Shown: positions 23,223 to 35,049, counted from the first letter of the stretch. The stretch: DNA of 64,000 nt from Combretum micranthum (GCA_024138025.1 JAMXBD010000168.1:992001-1056000); one strand, 5' to 3'. Made by a program: numbers and translations. Notes: generated by a model not told the origin, from the sequence alone.

Positions 23223-23819
23223 TCTCATTGTGAGGAGATAAAGAAAGTATTCAATTGTGGCCCATGCAAGTCATCACAGGGGCGTGCATGGCCATTTGAG
23301 CTCATACACTATTGTTGATGAGTATTCTCTGCTAACTATTAGATTCTAGGACTTTCGTGCGTGTCATCACTAGGGGAGTTGTTCAAGCTCTTTGAGGGAG
23401 TTACCAGAGCTCATAATCTGTGATTTCGATTCATCAAAGTCGAGCCAAAGTAATAGATTGGAGTAGTTCATCTTACTAGGAAAGCTTCCAAATTTATAGG
23501 GGCATAGGCATCAGTTGAAAAGACACGGGTGATAGCTAATGGGTGTGATGGTTTCTAACATCTAACAAAAAAGGCATCACCATGATGTTCTATCTCCCGA
23601 GCTTTGACCTTACGTTCCCAAAGGGCAAAGGGTCCTCACATCCTCCTCTTGATTTTATATAAATACTTGAGTGTTGGGGCCAATTTCTCATCATAGAGCA
23701 TTCTTCTAGTGTGATTGTGAAAGAACGATATTCACCTTTCCATTTCTAAAACTTTCCTTCAATGTTTTGACATCTTTGGCAATGGTTAGTTTAAGTAATT
23801 CCGATTTTGAATCCTTTGC

Positions 23820-26812
23820 TTACAATCTAGGGATAGAGAGTAGAGAACTGCCGATGTGGTTGGAAGGGAAGGCCAGGAGCCATCCACCAATTCAAGAAGC
23901 TCAAACTTAAGTAAAGGGAGGAGGTTGTTTGGTGAGAGGACAACTTCAACGGAAGGCCGTGCCAATGAACCTAGTGAATCCACCAAAACCCCACAAGAGT
24001 TAGAGTTTTCCTTTAGGTCGTATAGGGAACATGCCGCAAAGGTATATCAATTCCCTTTAGATAATTATGTTGATGATGGTTGAGAGAAGTCGAAGTCTAA
24101 TGATCCCTTGCATACTGAGGCAACCATGAATGATGGTCTAGATGGAGTTTGTAGCAATGTTACCGAAGCTCTCCTCGAGTCGATTTGAGGGGAATAGATG
24201 AAAGGATCCCTTAAGGAATGGGAAGTCATGGTCCCTTATAAGTTAGATCAGGTTTGCTTACTGGGGGGAGGGAAGAGGTTTGCCCTTTATACCATGACAT
24301 TCCAATTTGACCTGAGGATGCCCTTTTCCTCACTTTAGAAGGAGCTTTTTCAGTCATGACAAACTATCTTGGACACAGCTACGTCTGAACACTTGATGCA
24401 TTTTGGTGGCCTTCAAGGCTCTATGCTTGACTATGTTCATGAGGCTCACTTCGACTTTATTCAAGAGGTACTACTTTCATAAGTGGTTCGGCTTAGAGTG
24501 GCGGTACCCCACTAGGTAAATGAAGAGGCATAAATGCTCTTTAAGGGGTCACAAGCTCTAATGGTCATAACTGGAAGAAGTGTTTCTAGCTTATGGGCAT
24601 CAAGGAGGGAGCACGGTACTAGTTCGATTTCTAGGTGAATTAATACACTCCTATCCAATTTGATATGACTTTGGAATTGGGCCCCCGTGACTATGAAGGA
24701 AAGAGGAGGATTGACGAATACACGAGGCTATGAGGTAGGAAGCTTTTGAATGTAGAATTGATGGTGAAGAATTATTTGAATAATACAGCTATCACTACCA
24801 ATAACATAGATGTAGCTTCCATGATACGACATGGTTCTTAGATACCTGAACTTAAAATCTTTTCAGCCCCTCCCCCTTTGCCCCTTTTTCTGCTAAGTCG
24901 AGCTTTACTGTTAAGGAGGACCGTTGTTACTAATGGTTTTTTTTTTTTTTTTTTTGTTTGTATGAGTACTCCAGCTCGACTGGGTAGATTTTGTTCATAT
25001 TTACTTATCTTGTCATTTTTTCTTTTTAGGTATGAAGATCAAGATGAGGGATAGTAACAATCTCCTTGCGAAGCCACCATCAAAAAAGAAGAAGAAGGCT
25101 ACGTTTGAAAAGAGAGTGCCTGCCAAGAGACCTACCACTGAGACCGCAACACAGGATCATCCTACTATAAGTTTGGAAGTGGTGCTTACCCAAGGTGGGG
25201 ATATGGAGGGATTGTTAACATTCAAGGGCCAAGAGGCAAAAGATGGTAGCCTTTGCAGGAGCCATAGCCATCGAACCGAATGTTCAGCTTTTGTAGGATC
25301 CACCATAACCACGTCCTCTCGAGGTATAAATCTTAACTAGGCCTCCTCAAGCTATTACTTTTCCAATTGTTCAAGTTTCTCCTCTGATGGAAGCAGTTAA
25401 AAGCAACACAAATGTCTTTACTGAGATGGTGAAGTTAGGAGTGCATGGAGATCAACCTCCTACAACTGTTGGGGCTGGTATATTGCCTTAGGGTGTTAAT
25501 GTCGTTAGGGGAAGAACCATGAAGTGGAGTGATAGTTTTATCGAGTGAAGCTTATTTGAGAAGATAGTTTTATTATAAGACAAAGAGAAGCTAAGGACCT
25601 TCGAGGAGCAAGCGCTAGATTTTATGATGCGTAAGGTCTAGGATGTAATTCATTTAGGTATTTTTGGATTGTAGCTGATAGATCAAGCCTTGACTTATTT
25701 CACTTTTTACATTTTTGCAAGCATGTCTGCTATGGCTGAGGCGGTTAGGTATACAAAGGAGATTTAGGGAATGGTAGGCTGATCTCTTTGTCCCATTACT
25801 TTTCTTCATCGTGCTCATTATTTGTGGTTGTCCTATTGATTTAGCTTTATGTGGTTTATTCAAGGTTTCGAAGAAGCAAAGAGGTTAAGTACCTAAGTTA
25901 GCGAGCTTAAGAAGAAACTTGTTGAGGTATAGGAGGGGATGAGGCTAAAAAATGACTTGATGAGGCCTCAACAGGAGCATGAGAGGATGGTGAAGAGTGT
26001 CAAGGATAGGGCTTTCATGAGTCAAAATGATGTGAATAACTCAAAGCATGAATTGAACTTGGCTAGGCTTGCTGTTTATGACCTCAAAAAAGGTTAAAAG
26101 GCATTAAGCGACACATGATTCCCTATCCCATAGGTTAAAGGAGGTGATCTTAGAGTTTAATAAGTTGAAGGAGGACATGGAAGGGTTTAACTCCAAGCGG
26201 GTTTGCCTCAAGGTAGGAAGATTTCTCATCCTTCCCTCCCCCCTCTTCTTCTCTTCTTCTTCTTCTTCTTCTTCTACACATTCTCTCTCTTTTTTCTTAG
26301 GGTAAGCTTGACCCTACTTGAGCTCAGGTGGATATTTCTAATAGTGAGGAAAAAGGTGGTTGAAGAGTTCATGGAGGAAGAGAAGTGGACCGAGTTTCAA
26401 AGGAAGCTTGCAAAGGAGAATATAAAATTGGTTCTTGATGAGGTGCTTAAAGTAGATCTTGATTTAGAATTAAGTTTCTAGGCAACTCAGCTCGCTAAGT
26501 ATTTAACAAAGAAGAGAACAAGGATAAGGATAAGGATAAGGTCACTAATCATGGGGCGGCAAGTGAGGAGATTGATTTTGTTACTATTGGTCTTGTTCAA
26601 TTCACCAAGTGAGTGACCAGCAGGCTCCCCATGCTGTAGTTCTTGTTTCTGTCGTGGCTCCTGAAGCTCCAAGGGAGAGTAGGGTTGTTGGTCAAATGGA
26701 TCCCCTATTAATTTTTGGAGATGCTCAAAATTGGGCTACTATTAATGCCTTTCGTCCTATGACAATTGATGAGATATTCGATAATTATCGCTCTGTAGAG
26801 AGGGTAGAATGA
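23820..26812 (+). pseudogene. antisense accessory ORF (aORF) region of the Tat-lineage element, decayed
   Basis: Plus-strand coding remnants lie opposite to gag-pol, between pol and the 3' LTR. Pieces in order: an N-terminal Ser/Arg-rich part (23856-24080, RSSNLSKGRRLFGER); a middle part around 24200-24750 with GGGKRFALYTMTFQFDLRMP and NWKKCF; a Lys-rich linker (25060-25130, KPPSKKKKK); a heptad-like charged segment (25900-26200, e.g. LEFNKLKEDMEGF); and a C-terminal part (26340-26480, VVEEFMEEEKWTEFQRKLAK, then DLDLELSF). Stops and frameshifts interrupt every part. Introns look possible: GT...AG at 26213-26300, and an AG acceptor at 25028-25029. Grande, Retand and RIRE2 elements are known to carry an antisense ORF at this place. 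Its molecular function is unknown. Confidence 0.55.
26213..26300 (+). other. candidate intron in the antisense ORF region
   Basis: The frame ...KRVCLK stops at a GTAGGAAG donor. A long pyrimidine tract with repeated CTT follows, then TTTTTCTTAG, after which reading resumes in the same frame with GKLDPT. Size (88 bp) and composition fit a plant intron, but without transcripts this is a prediction. Confidence 0.4.
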
Positions 26813-27437
26813 GTTGTTGATTTTTGTTTTTTCCGTTAGTCGAGCTAACATGTTAGCTCATGGGTATTGTAATTTAGCTTATTCAATGGCCTGTTTTGCT
26901 TTCTTTGTAACCTTCCCTTGATGAATGGAGTGATTTTCCCTTTTTTTTTCTTAATTTTACTTCTTGGTAGTTTTGTTGTTACTTCTATCTTTTTCAATTT
27001 TATACTGTATGTATGCCTTTTAAATTTGTCCTATGAGTTTAGGTTCGAATTGATTACGTTTCAAAAAGTTTTGTTATTAGGCAAAAAGTTTTGTTATTAA
27101 GTCCCTTTGATCTGCATGTAGCAGGGTGAATATGTTGGCTAATTAGTTCTTATGTAACATCGCTCCTTTACGGTAGGTTCATATGGGTTTAAGGTAGATG
27201 ATGATGTCATGTTGTCTATGCATTCCCACAAATTTTATTTTCTAAGGTCTTTGACCTTTTTCCAGGCTAATTCGATGGTTGAGGGAGTCATACTTGAGAT
27301 TCTCAAAGGTTTGGTAACATTTAATGCCATTATGATACACGTTTTCTTTGACATGTTTTTGGCCAAACTCCTTGAACCCCAAGCTTGACTACAATATTCT
27401 GAGTTTAACTTATGTAATCTTTGGTTAAGTTTTGGAG
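26813..27437. other. Tat-element remnant without recognised domain
   Basis: Between the end of the antisense ORF region and the truncated nested LTR. The integrase of the host element would be expected about here on the minus strand, but I find none of its motifs. It ends abruptly where the nested LTR starts in its middle (27438), which suggests a deletion junction. Confidence 0.4.
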
Positions 27438-27644
27438 ATATTTTCTTTTTGATTTGCTTAGCTACAATTAGTTTAATACAGTTGAGAGCTAGTCCTTACT
27501 CTCTGTGGACACGACTCGATATTCACCAAAATTTCATTATTGCACATGCAATGGGTCCACTGGCCGGTAAAAATCTACGCATTTAAAGGAATTTTAAAAG
27601 AAACTAAAAATAGTTTTAAAAAGCACTTATAAGAAGTGTGATCA
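27438..27644 (+). repeat. left LTR of the nested element, 5'-truncated
   Basis: Matches only the last 207 bp of the right LTR: ATATTTTCTTTTTGATTTGC, AGCTAATCCT/AGCTAGTCCT, CTCTCT(A/G)TGGA, ATCTACGCATT, AGTTTTAAAAAGCACTT and TGATCA/TAATCA. The preceding 1.4 kb of LTR is missing. Confidence 0.8.
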
Positions 27645-27649
27645 GTTTT

Positions 27650-27667
27650 TGATGCTATTGCCGAAGA
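27650..27667 (+). other. primer-binding site of the nested element (tRNA-Asp type, mutated)
   Basis: TGATGCTATTGCCGAAGA sits 5 bp after the left LTR, at the place of the Athila-type PBS TGGCGCCGTTGCCGGGGA. All differences are C-to-T or G-to-A. Confidence 0.65.
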
Positions 27668-27865
27668 GTGAACGGTGCTACTTTCAGTTTTTGAGACTTT
27701 TGTAGACTAAGCGTTTTATTGGAAAAGTACAAAAAAATTTGCAATAAAAAAAAAACAAGTACTTTCTTCATTATTTGTAAATACTATTCTTTTGTGTATT
27801 TGCACATTCCTACTACCTTTTCTTTTTCTCTTTTCAGGTGCTTGGATTTTTTGTTGAATACCAAG

Positions 27866-28440
27866 ATGGATAATCAACAAGCACCATTCTTCCTGTATTG
27901 TTGTATACTAGAGCTCATATAAGAGATTAGGACATTTAGGAAGTATGAGGTAGAGCCTTTGTCAAATGCTTAGGGAAGATACCACAATTTAATGCATGAA
28001 TGCCCCTATCATGAGTCACCTACTTGACCTCAATTGTTAATATTTCTTAGGGGATTAGGAGCCTATGATAGGATGATGCTAGAATCAGCTGCTAGATAGC
28101 AATTAACAGAAATGTTGGGGGAAATGGCGTTTGGAGTAATTGAGGAATTCATAGGAAGCCAATACAATGATCCAAGCAATTCTTCTCCAATAGTATGTTC
28201 GTGGTATGGTGAATCACATGAAAGCTCTCAATGTTATCGTAATAGGCTAGAAATTGACTCTGGCATGTCAAATCAAGAATATCATCACACTTGTGAGACT
28301 CCAAAACAAGAGAATTTTGCTTTATCTTTAGAAAATACAGTTACCCCAGTTCCAGGAAAAGAGAAAACTATTAAAGAAATTGCCAAGGGTTTAGAGTAAA
28401 AATGGGAAGAAAATTTGAGAAGCAATAAACTGTTATTGAA
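27866..28440 (+). pseudogene. Athila-type gag remnant
   Basis: Begins MDNQQAP about 200 bp after the PBS, as Athila-like gag often does. Later pieces are LGAYDRMMLESAA and EMAFGVIEEF, then a degenerate zinc-knuckle-like CSWYGESHESSQC (about 28198-28236) and an acidic tail (28290-28399). The best-preserved uninterrupted part is 28112-28399. Several in-frame stops lie before it. The core capsid part is mostly missing, so this gag is shortened. Confidence 0.6.
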
Positions 28441-29159
28441 AATTTTGAGACTCAGGTAGCAAGTTTAATATATTTTGTATCTTTTACATTTAAAATTGCT
28501 AATTCAAGTGAAGATTGGAAGCATATTAGTGATCAAAAGGAAAAAGACACCCAATTTGACAATCAAAGGCAAGATGAAGAGAAAGAAGAAAAAGTGTGTC
28601 TAAACCAGAAAAATTGGAGAGCACTTCTTTAGTGGTCAATGAGGTAAAAGCAAATGAAGAAAAGCTAGCTTAGGAAATAGCCATTGAAAAGCTTGCAGTT
28701 CTGACTATAAAGGGGTTTGAGAAATTAGGAAACCAAATTGTAGGTATTGTGAAGCCCTTTACCCTAATTGAGCAAGTAGATGAGATTAAAGCAAAGATAT
28801 GCAAGCAGGTTGAGAAAGAAGAGACTTTGACTTCTAGATAAAATCAAATGGAAGATATGAATTAATAAGAGCACACTCCTATAGCCACTGAGCCCACTGT
28901 CAATTTAGATGTGCCATCAGTTCCTTCTCCAGGAATATCAAAAAAGAGGAAAGATGATAAGAGTATGAGAAATTCTTAGAGGTATTTAAGAAGTTTGAGG
29001 TCAATATTCCCTTAGCTGATATTCTAAAGGAATCACCTTAATACAAGCGCTTTTTGAAAGAAGTCATGAGCAAGAAAAGAAAAATGAATGGGAAAGAGAC
29101 AATCATGTTAACTTAGGCATGCACTAAAGCCTTGAAGGATGCACTTCTCCTTATGTTAA
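28441..29159 (+). pseudogene. gag-protease linker remnant
   Basis: Lys/Glu-rich fragments in shifting frames (KEEKVCLNQKNW-like, EQVDEIKAKICKQV, then KKRKMNGKETIML near 29070-29110) match the charged linker between gag and protease in Athila-like polyproteins, including a YKRFLKE-like piece near 29042. Interrupted by stops. Confidence 0.45.
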
Positions 29160-29655
29160 ATGATCTAGGAAATTCACTTTGAATTGCACCATAGGAGATA
29201 GTTAGTTCATGAATGCTTTTTGTGATCTAGGTGCAAGTATACCTTTCTTTGTGGCTAAAAAGTTATGATTAGGGGATGCAATCAAGAAAAATGAGATAAC
29301 AACCAATTGGTTGATTGCTCTATTAAAAGACCAAGAGGGGTAATTGAGGATGTGGTATTGAAAGTAGATAAGTTCATATTTCTTATGGACTTTGTTGTGT
29401 TGGATATGGAAGAAGATCCAAAAGATTCCATTCATCCTTGGACGCCCATTCATGGCCACTTCTGGAGCTATAATTGATGTTAAGAACAATAAAATGGTGC
29501 TAAGGTTTGGAAATAGAGAATTAGAGGTGAATATCATGAAAAGATGGAAAAAGAATCCTAAATCCACCAAGACAAACACAATAACTGAAAGAGTAGAAGC
29601 TTGCAAGAAAAAGAAGGATGATGAGAAAAAGACTAGTAAATTTGATCTTCCTTGA
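29160..29655 (+). pseudogene. Athila-type aspartic protease remnant
   Basis: FCDLGASIPFFVAKKL (29217-29264) is the active-site region (D-L-G-A-S in this lineage). The frame then shifts to RPRGVIEDVVLKVDKFIF, VVLDMEEDP and, after another shift, IPFILGRPFMATSGAIIDV (29416-29472), the conserved 'ILGRPF.AT..A.IDV' end. At least one stop and two frameshifts are present. It is followed by a Lys-rich tail and a stop at 29653-29655. Polyprotein processing is the family role. Confidence 0.8.
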
Positions 29656-31251
29656 AGAAGAAAGTCAGAAAGTCAGGTTAAGACTAAAAAACAAGCACTG
29701 AGTGGGAGGTAACCCACCAATTTCCTTTTTCTTTTGTAAATATTTCATTTTTTTTTTTTGTCTTTTGTGCTTCTTTGATGTGTTCTCTATTTGTCTAAAT
29801 AAGAGAAAAACACGAGATAAAGAGCATGATTATAAACCACGAGATAATAAACTTGCAAGATGGACATAATTGGAAACTTTCTCTATTGCTATACTGGTTG
29901 GAACTCAAATGCATCATTTTTCAAAACTGGGGAAGTATCAGTTTTCCTTCTCTCTTTTATCTTTATTCTTTCCTATTCTTAGCTAAATTAGGAATAGTAA
30001 GACACTATTCAATCTAAGTGTGAGGGCAGGGATAATAAGATATTGGAGAATGAAGTGGAGTATATATGTTTGCTGATGTATGGATTTTTGTTTTAATTGA
30101 ATATCTATGACATCTGAACTTGAATTGTATTGTATCCATACTTTGAACTCATTTGTCCTAAAGCATTATATGGCAATTTTAGGGTAATATTTTTTCAAAA
30201 TTTTAATGAAATCTAGAGATTATACTGAAAATTGTTGATAGCATCTATGAATGAATAAAACTGTGAAATCAACTTGTTAGGTACCATACTCACTTGCTGT
30301 TGTAATTAGAATACTTAGTTGAAATTAAGTAGTGAAATCTTTAAGGAACAAATTTACCTTGTATTTAGCTTTAGAATTGTAAATTTGAGAGTAGGTGGAG
30401 TCCTTAAGTGAAAAATAAATAGGTCTACTTCTAGGAAAAAGTTAGCTTGTATATATCCTTTTGAGTTGTTTTAAAATTTTCAATACTTAGTGAAAGAGGT
30501 AAAAGAAATTCTTTACTTAGTGATCCTTTATTAAAAAAAACTTAAATTTGTGTAGCATTCAAAAGAAAAGAAAGAAACAATCATAGTCTCTACTCCATTA
30601 ACTCATGTAATTAAGTTAAGAGTATTCAAACTTGAATGTTATATTGAGAAAGAGTTTGTAGGGGTCCTTGTCAACCTGGTCACTTAGGTGATGAGCCCAT
30701 GATGTGCCGACTCAATGAACTCACTATAACGAGAAGGGAGGAAAGGCAAAAGTTCAATCCTTGAACTTTGAGGAAAAAAAAAAAAGAAAAGAAAAAGTGC
30801 TTGTAGGAAACAAAAGGAAAATGAATGCAAAAGTAACAATTGAAATAAGACTTATAAAAAAGAGGGAGAAAATCTAGGAAAAGAGTAGATACCACATGCT
30901 TTCACTCTGTGTTGCAAGGATTATATGTCTACTAAATGTCCAGTGAAGTTTAAATGGTTGTTTTTCCTTATTGGACTAAGTATTTACTTTTGAACAAAAG
31001 AATCTTTTGTTAAACATTAGGATTAACGTTTGTTTTGTCTAGATTAGCTACCAAATTTTGATTGTAGTAATCTAATTACATATATCCAATTTGGTTAGAG
31101 CATAGGCACTAGCAATGTGAATTATGAACTACGAAAAGAAGAGATGCTTGAATCTATAAAAGTTAAAATTTTTGTACTCTTTATGACAGCTTTCTACTTT
31201 GTTCTTATTTATTTTGCTTAAGGACAAGAAAAAGTTCAAGTGTGGGGGAGT
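29656..31251 (+). other. non-coding 3' region and polypurine tract of the nested element
   Basis: No RT, RNase H or integrase motif. A CTGAGTGGGAGGTAACCCACC block lies at 29698-29718. GTGTGGGGGAG at 31240-31250 directly before the right LTR is the polypurine tract. The short frames here are chance. Confidence 0.6.
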
Positions 31252-32873
31252 TGATAAAGGCATATTATACTCAATTTTTATCATATGAGTCATGTTAGCT
31301 ATTATAGATTTTATAGAAATACTAAGGAAATGGTACTTAAGTATGCTTAATTTTAATATTTCAAGTCTTGAATGACTTATCATACAAATACAAGCAAATT
31401 GAGAGAAGTTTTATACAATTTCGGAGACAAGAATAATTTAGGCTGGCAAATTTTGAATGAAAGCTACCAGTCTTCACAAGAGAACAAAGCAACACTAGCT
31501 TTAGAACAAGTAAAAGTTCCAGCTTCGAACAATTCAATGCCATCCTATACCAATTAAACATCAATGCTGGCTATTGGGAAGCAAACACAGTAGGCCTTTC
31601 ATCCAACAGCAACATCAGCCTTCTTTCAAAACCTATATGCTAGCTCGATGGAAATTTAGGCCACCAACTTTTAGATGGTGTAAACCATTATGGGCATTTT
31701 TACGCTTGAACAAAAGCCGACTATTAGGAGATATATGCTGCCCGCATCGTTCCCAGTGCTGCTTTAACATAGGTGGTCATCTGCTCTCGGAAGTCGTTTT
31801 CACTTTGTACGTCGGCCAAATTAATTTCAAGGCCGTTGGCCTTTAATGCTAGCCTATCTCCTCCATGACTTTTCATGTATAAACTTCTCTTGTTGGATCA
31901 TTTGAAGGGAAAAAAAAAAAAAGAGGGACCCTAGGCACTACTTGAAACTCTATTTTGGTGGTCCTAGATCTAAATTAGGGCATAGACACTAGAAAGTTTT
32001 TATTTTCACTTTAATTTTGGATTCCACACCAGGATGAAGTGGAAAACATTATTTGGTTTTGAATTCAAGGATAGGATTTTCTTGACAAGGTGATTTTGTT
32101 CTTATCTTATATTCATATTATGGACGATGTTGAATACTTGATCTATTGTGCTTATTTAGGGTTTTGAGTTGTTGATCTGAATTATTTGATTGATTTTTAT
32201 CTATTGTTGATTGATTCCTTACTTGTGTTCATGTTGTTGATGTTATTTCACATATCATGTATTTTGGATTGAATCTGGAATTCATGATAGATTAGGATTG
32301 CAATTGAAAAATTCCTATCTAATTGACTTTGCGAATAGCTAATTTAGACTACAGATCTCATAGACATATGGATTTCAATTCGATTAGGGCTTGGTAAATT
32401 ATAAGGATTAGTCAATTGTTCACTTTCTTAAGAATAGGGAATATTAATTGGTTAATTTAGGAAAATTGTTTTCTTTGGAAAAAGAAGTTTTTATCTGGTG
32501 CTTGATTGCTTGAATACTAAACCCATCATCAATTTGGATTTGCAGGTGTAATTTAGTCATAGCATACATTCAATTGTTGTTTTGATCTATTGGCTCTTAA
32601 CTTGGTTCAATTAGAGGTATTGGAAATAAATTCTCTGTAATTTATAAGAATCTAAAAGTCCACAAATATTTTCTTTTTGATTTGCCTAGCTACAATTAGG
32701 ACTAATACAATTGAGAGCTAATCCTCGCTCTCTATGGATATAACTCGGTATTTACCAAAATTTTATTACTATACAGCATCTGGTACACTAGCTGGTAATT
32801 ATCTACGCATTCAATGAAAATTTAAAAGAGACTAAAAAGAGTTTTAAAAAGCACTTTAGAAAAAGCGTAATCA
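31252..32873 (+). repeat. right LTR of the nested Athila-like element
   Basis: Starts TGATAAAGGCATATTATACTC right after the polypurine tract and ends GCGTAATCA, matching the end of the left LTR fragment. Length is about 1.62 kb. The frames at 31372-31564 and 31574-31846 lie within the LTR and have no recognised similarity. Confidence 0.75.
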
Positions 32874-33990
32874 ATTTTTTTTTATGAGTCCAAAGAGGAT
32901 GAAATGTTGAATGCACAATTAACATGAATGAATAGTGTATATGTGTTTGTTTAGCCATTAAATGTAACTTGCAATTCCCTTGAGTTAAGCATCAAGTTTT
33001 TGAACCTAGTTAAGAAACCTCTTTTAAAATCCGAATGCTTAATTAAGGGGAGGTTTTAAATTGAGGGGGAGTTAATTGTGCATAATTATCCTCGTAACAA
33101 AAGAGGATATTGTTGAACTTATGTGATCAACGTGAATTTTGGTAAGGAAATTATTTGCACAATTAACCACTCAATTGTCTTAAGTTACACTTAGTTAGTC
33201 AAATAATTTGAATGAGCAAAATGCTTGAATTTATATATATGTGTGTGTGTTGGGGTGGGGTGGAGCGCGGTTTGTATTTTGGTTGTGCTCTTTTTTTTGC
33301 AGAACCTGCAAGCTGATACACAATGGATTGGCTTGCCGGTAAGCAAAAGAAGACTAATGATCAGAAGCAACCACGGTGTTGAATATGGGTACGATTTGTG
33401 TACCAGCCGTTGCTTGTTTTTCAATCTTACCGTTGGAGGAATTTTTGGGAGATAACAGCTACACTTTTGGAGAATCTTATAAATAGAAGTTGTTAAAGAG
33501 TTATAGGGGTTGATAGAGTTTAGTTCTTACATATATGTAATTCATCTCAAAGGAATTTGTATGTAATTTGTATTAAGAGAAAGAGAGTTAAATGTGCTAG
33601 TGTTCTTTTAACTTGCTACCTCTTATAAAGTACTACTCAATTGATTGTGACTTTGTGAGTGTGAATTAGGGAAGTCTTAAGTTGAGTCTAGTGAGTTTAA
33701 AAGCTTCTTGTAAAGACTCAACTCGAGCATTTGTATTGTTGATGTGTTGAAGTCCTCTATTGAGGCAATTTGTTTCTTGTTAAATAAAGTAAAAAAGTCC
33801 TCCATTAGGGAAGGCAATTGATTGTAGACCATGGAGACTGGAGGCAGACCAAACTCCTCCATCTTGCTGCAAGTTTTCATCTCCCTATCTCTTTATTTAT
33901 TATTGTTGAATTTTTTTAATTACATGATTAGGAATTAGGTTTTGAAAAAGAATCAAAATTAGCTATATTTGGCTTTTCTTAGGTGTTACT
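32874..33990 (+). mobile_element. probable Ty1/copia 3' end and LTR fragment
   Basis: AAATTGAGGGGGAG at 33059-33072 looks like a copia polypurine tract, followed by a possible LTR starting TTAATTGTGCATAATTATC. Within it are a TATA-like TCTTATAAATAGAAG (33475), CT/AG-rich leader-like DNA, and a duplicated motif (AAGTCCTCTATTGAGGCAATT at 33750 and AAGTCCTCCATTAGGGAAGGCAATT at 33796). A GT-rich microsatellite lies at 33239. No PBS or coding domain is attached. It sits between the nested Athila-like LTR and the host RNase H, so it is another insertion. Assignment is tentative. Confidence 0.4.
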
Positions 33991-34013
33991 TAATTTCTAC
34001 AAATTTAACTAGC

Positions 34014-34950
34014 TTAGATAAACAAAAGTGATTTGTAGCTCGTATACCTCACAGTTTTCATTGAGGTGGACTTTTCCGAGAGGAATTCCACAAAGATTCT
34101 TTCCTTGAGCTTTCCTAGATTAAGGACTACTAAGGAGGCAAATTTGGAAAGCTTGTCTGCTTTTAAGTTCTTAGGTCTTAGGATCTTTATGATGTATATA
34201 GACAAGAATTCTGTAATTCCATTTTAGGGTCCCTTGCCTCATAAATGCTGTTAACTTACTCTACTAAGAGTGTTGAATTTAAGAAGATCTCAACTTTTCC
34301 TCAGTCTGCGTTGATATCTAAGGTGAGCTTAAGCTTAGCAATCAGGGCTTTATATTCTGCTTCGTTGTTGCCTGTGGAAAAGCTAAATTTTAATGCATAA
34401 CAAATTTTGACCCGATGGGGTCCCTCTGGTACCAAGCCTACTATACTCCTCCTTCGTGTGGAGGATCCATTGACATGGGGTGTCCATATAAGCTTTCGCT
34501 TGCCAGAATTGTTCCTCCTGGCCTGTGTACTCAACCACAAAAATATGCTAGAATTTGTGCCTTAATAGCATAGTGTGGTTGGTATTGCAACCTATACATG
34601 CTAACATTTATAGCATACTTCATCATCCATTTAGACACATCAGTGAAGACAATCACTTCATGCACATGGAAGTAAGGGCAAACTTTTTCAGCTTCGTGTA
34701 TCTTTCTTCTACCCCTTGAAAACTTACGTAATACATAGGTCGATGTTGTTGCTCTTTTACTCAGACAAGGATAGAAGAGAGAGATTAGTTGCTTACTATG
34801 AGGCACGTGTATAAGTCTTCTCCTAGGGACAGGGTCGCTAGTATGAAGGGATTCATCAAGAATAATTTGAGTTCTTGAAAACCCTCTTGGCATAATCCAT
34901 TTGTGGTCCTCAAAAGCTATTGGCATTTTTTGTCCCTTTAAACTCGTCGA
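34014..34950 (-). pseudogene. Tat-lineage RNase H region remnant
   Basis: Minus-strand pieces in element order. AEKVCPYFHVHEVIVF and YRLQYQPHYAIKAQILAYF (34720-34535) match the first RNase H and connection domain of Tat polymerases. WTPHVNGSSTRRRSIVGLV, KFSFSTGNNEAEYKALIAKL (34490-34301) match the second, Tat-specific RNase H, with the catalytic Asp of V-D-G-S-S replaced by Asn. NLKADKLSKFASLV (34165-34124) matches 'N.KADALSK.AS'. Frames are shifted between pieces. The sequence is cut by the insertion at about 33990. Confidence 0.8.
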
Positions 34951-35049
34951 GTTTCTTTAGTTTCAGGGAAGTTGATGTTCCTACTCTTGTGGTGTGTTTA
35001 AGGTAGTCATCTAGCATAAACTTCTTCGTTAGCTCTGCAGATTTGCTAT

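Larger units (their letters stand above)
27438..32873 (+). mobile_element. Athila-like non-autonomous LTR element nested in the Tat-lineage element
   Basis: Bounded by a 207-bp left LTR fragment and a 1.6-kb right LTR in the same orientation. It has an Asp-tRNA type PBS, gag and protease remnants, and then about 1.6 kb without reverse transcriptase, RNase H or integrase up to a polypurine tract. A GTGGGAGGTAACCCACC block at 29701 and the TTTTGCTTAAGGACAAGAAA...GTGTGGGGGAG block before the right LTR are features of Athila and TR-GAG elements. It may be a TR-GAG-like element or an internally deleted Athila. Confidence 0.75.

Noticed and set aside
29202..29606. 134-codon minus-strand frame
   Set aside because: Opposite strand of the Athila-type protease remnant, which has clear family motifs on the plus strand.
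32905..33170. GCACAATTAAC at 32911 and 33158 as a target duplication of a 250-bp insertion
   Set aside because: The 11-base match is longer than typical duplications and the sequence between has no clear terminal repeats; left unassigned.
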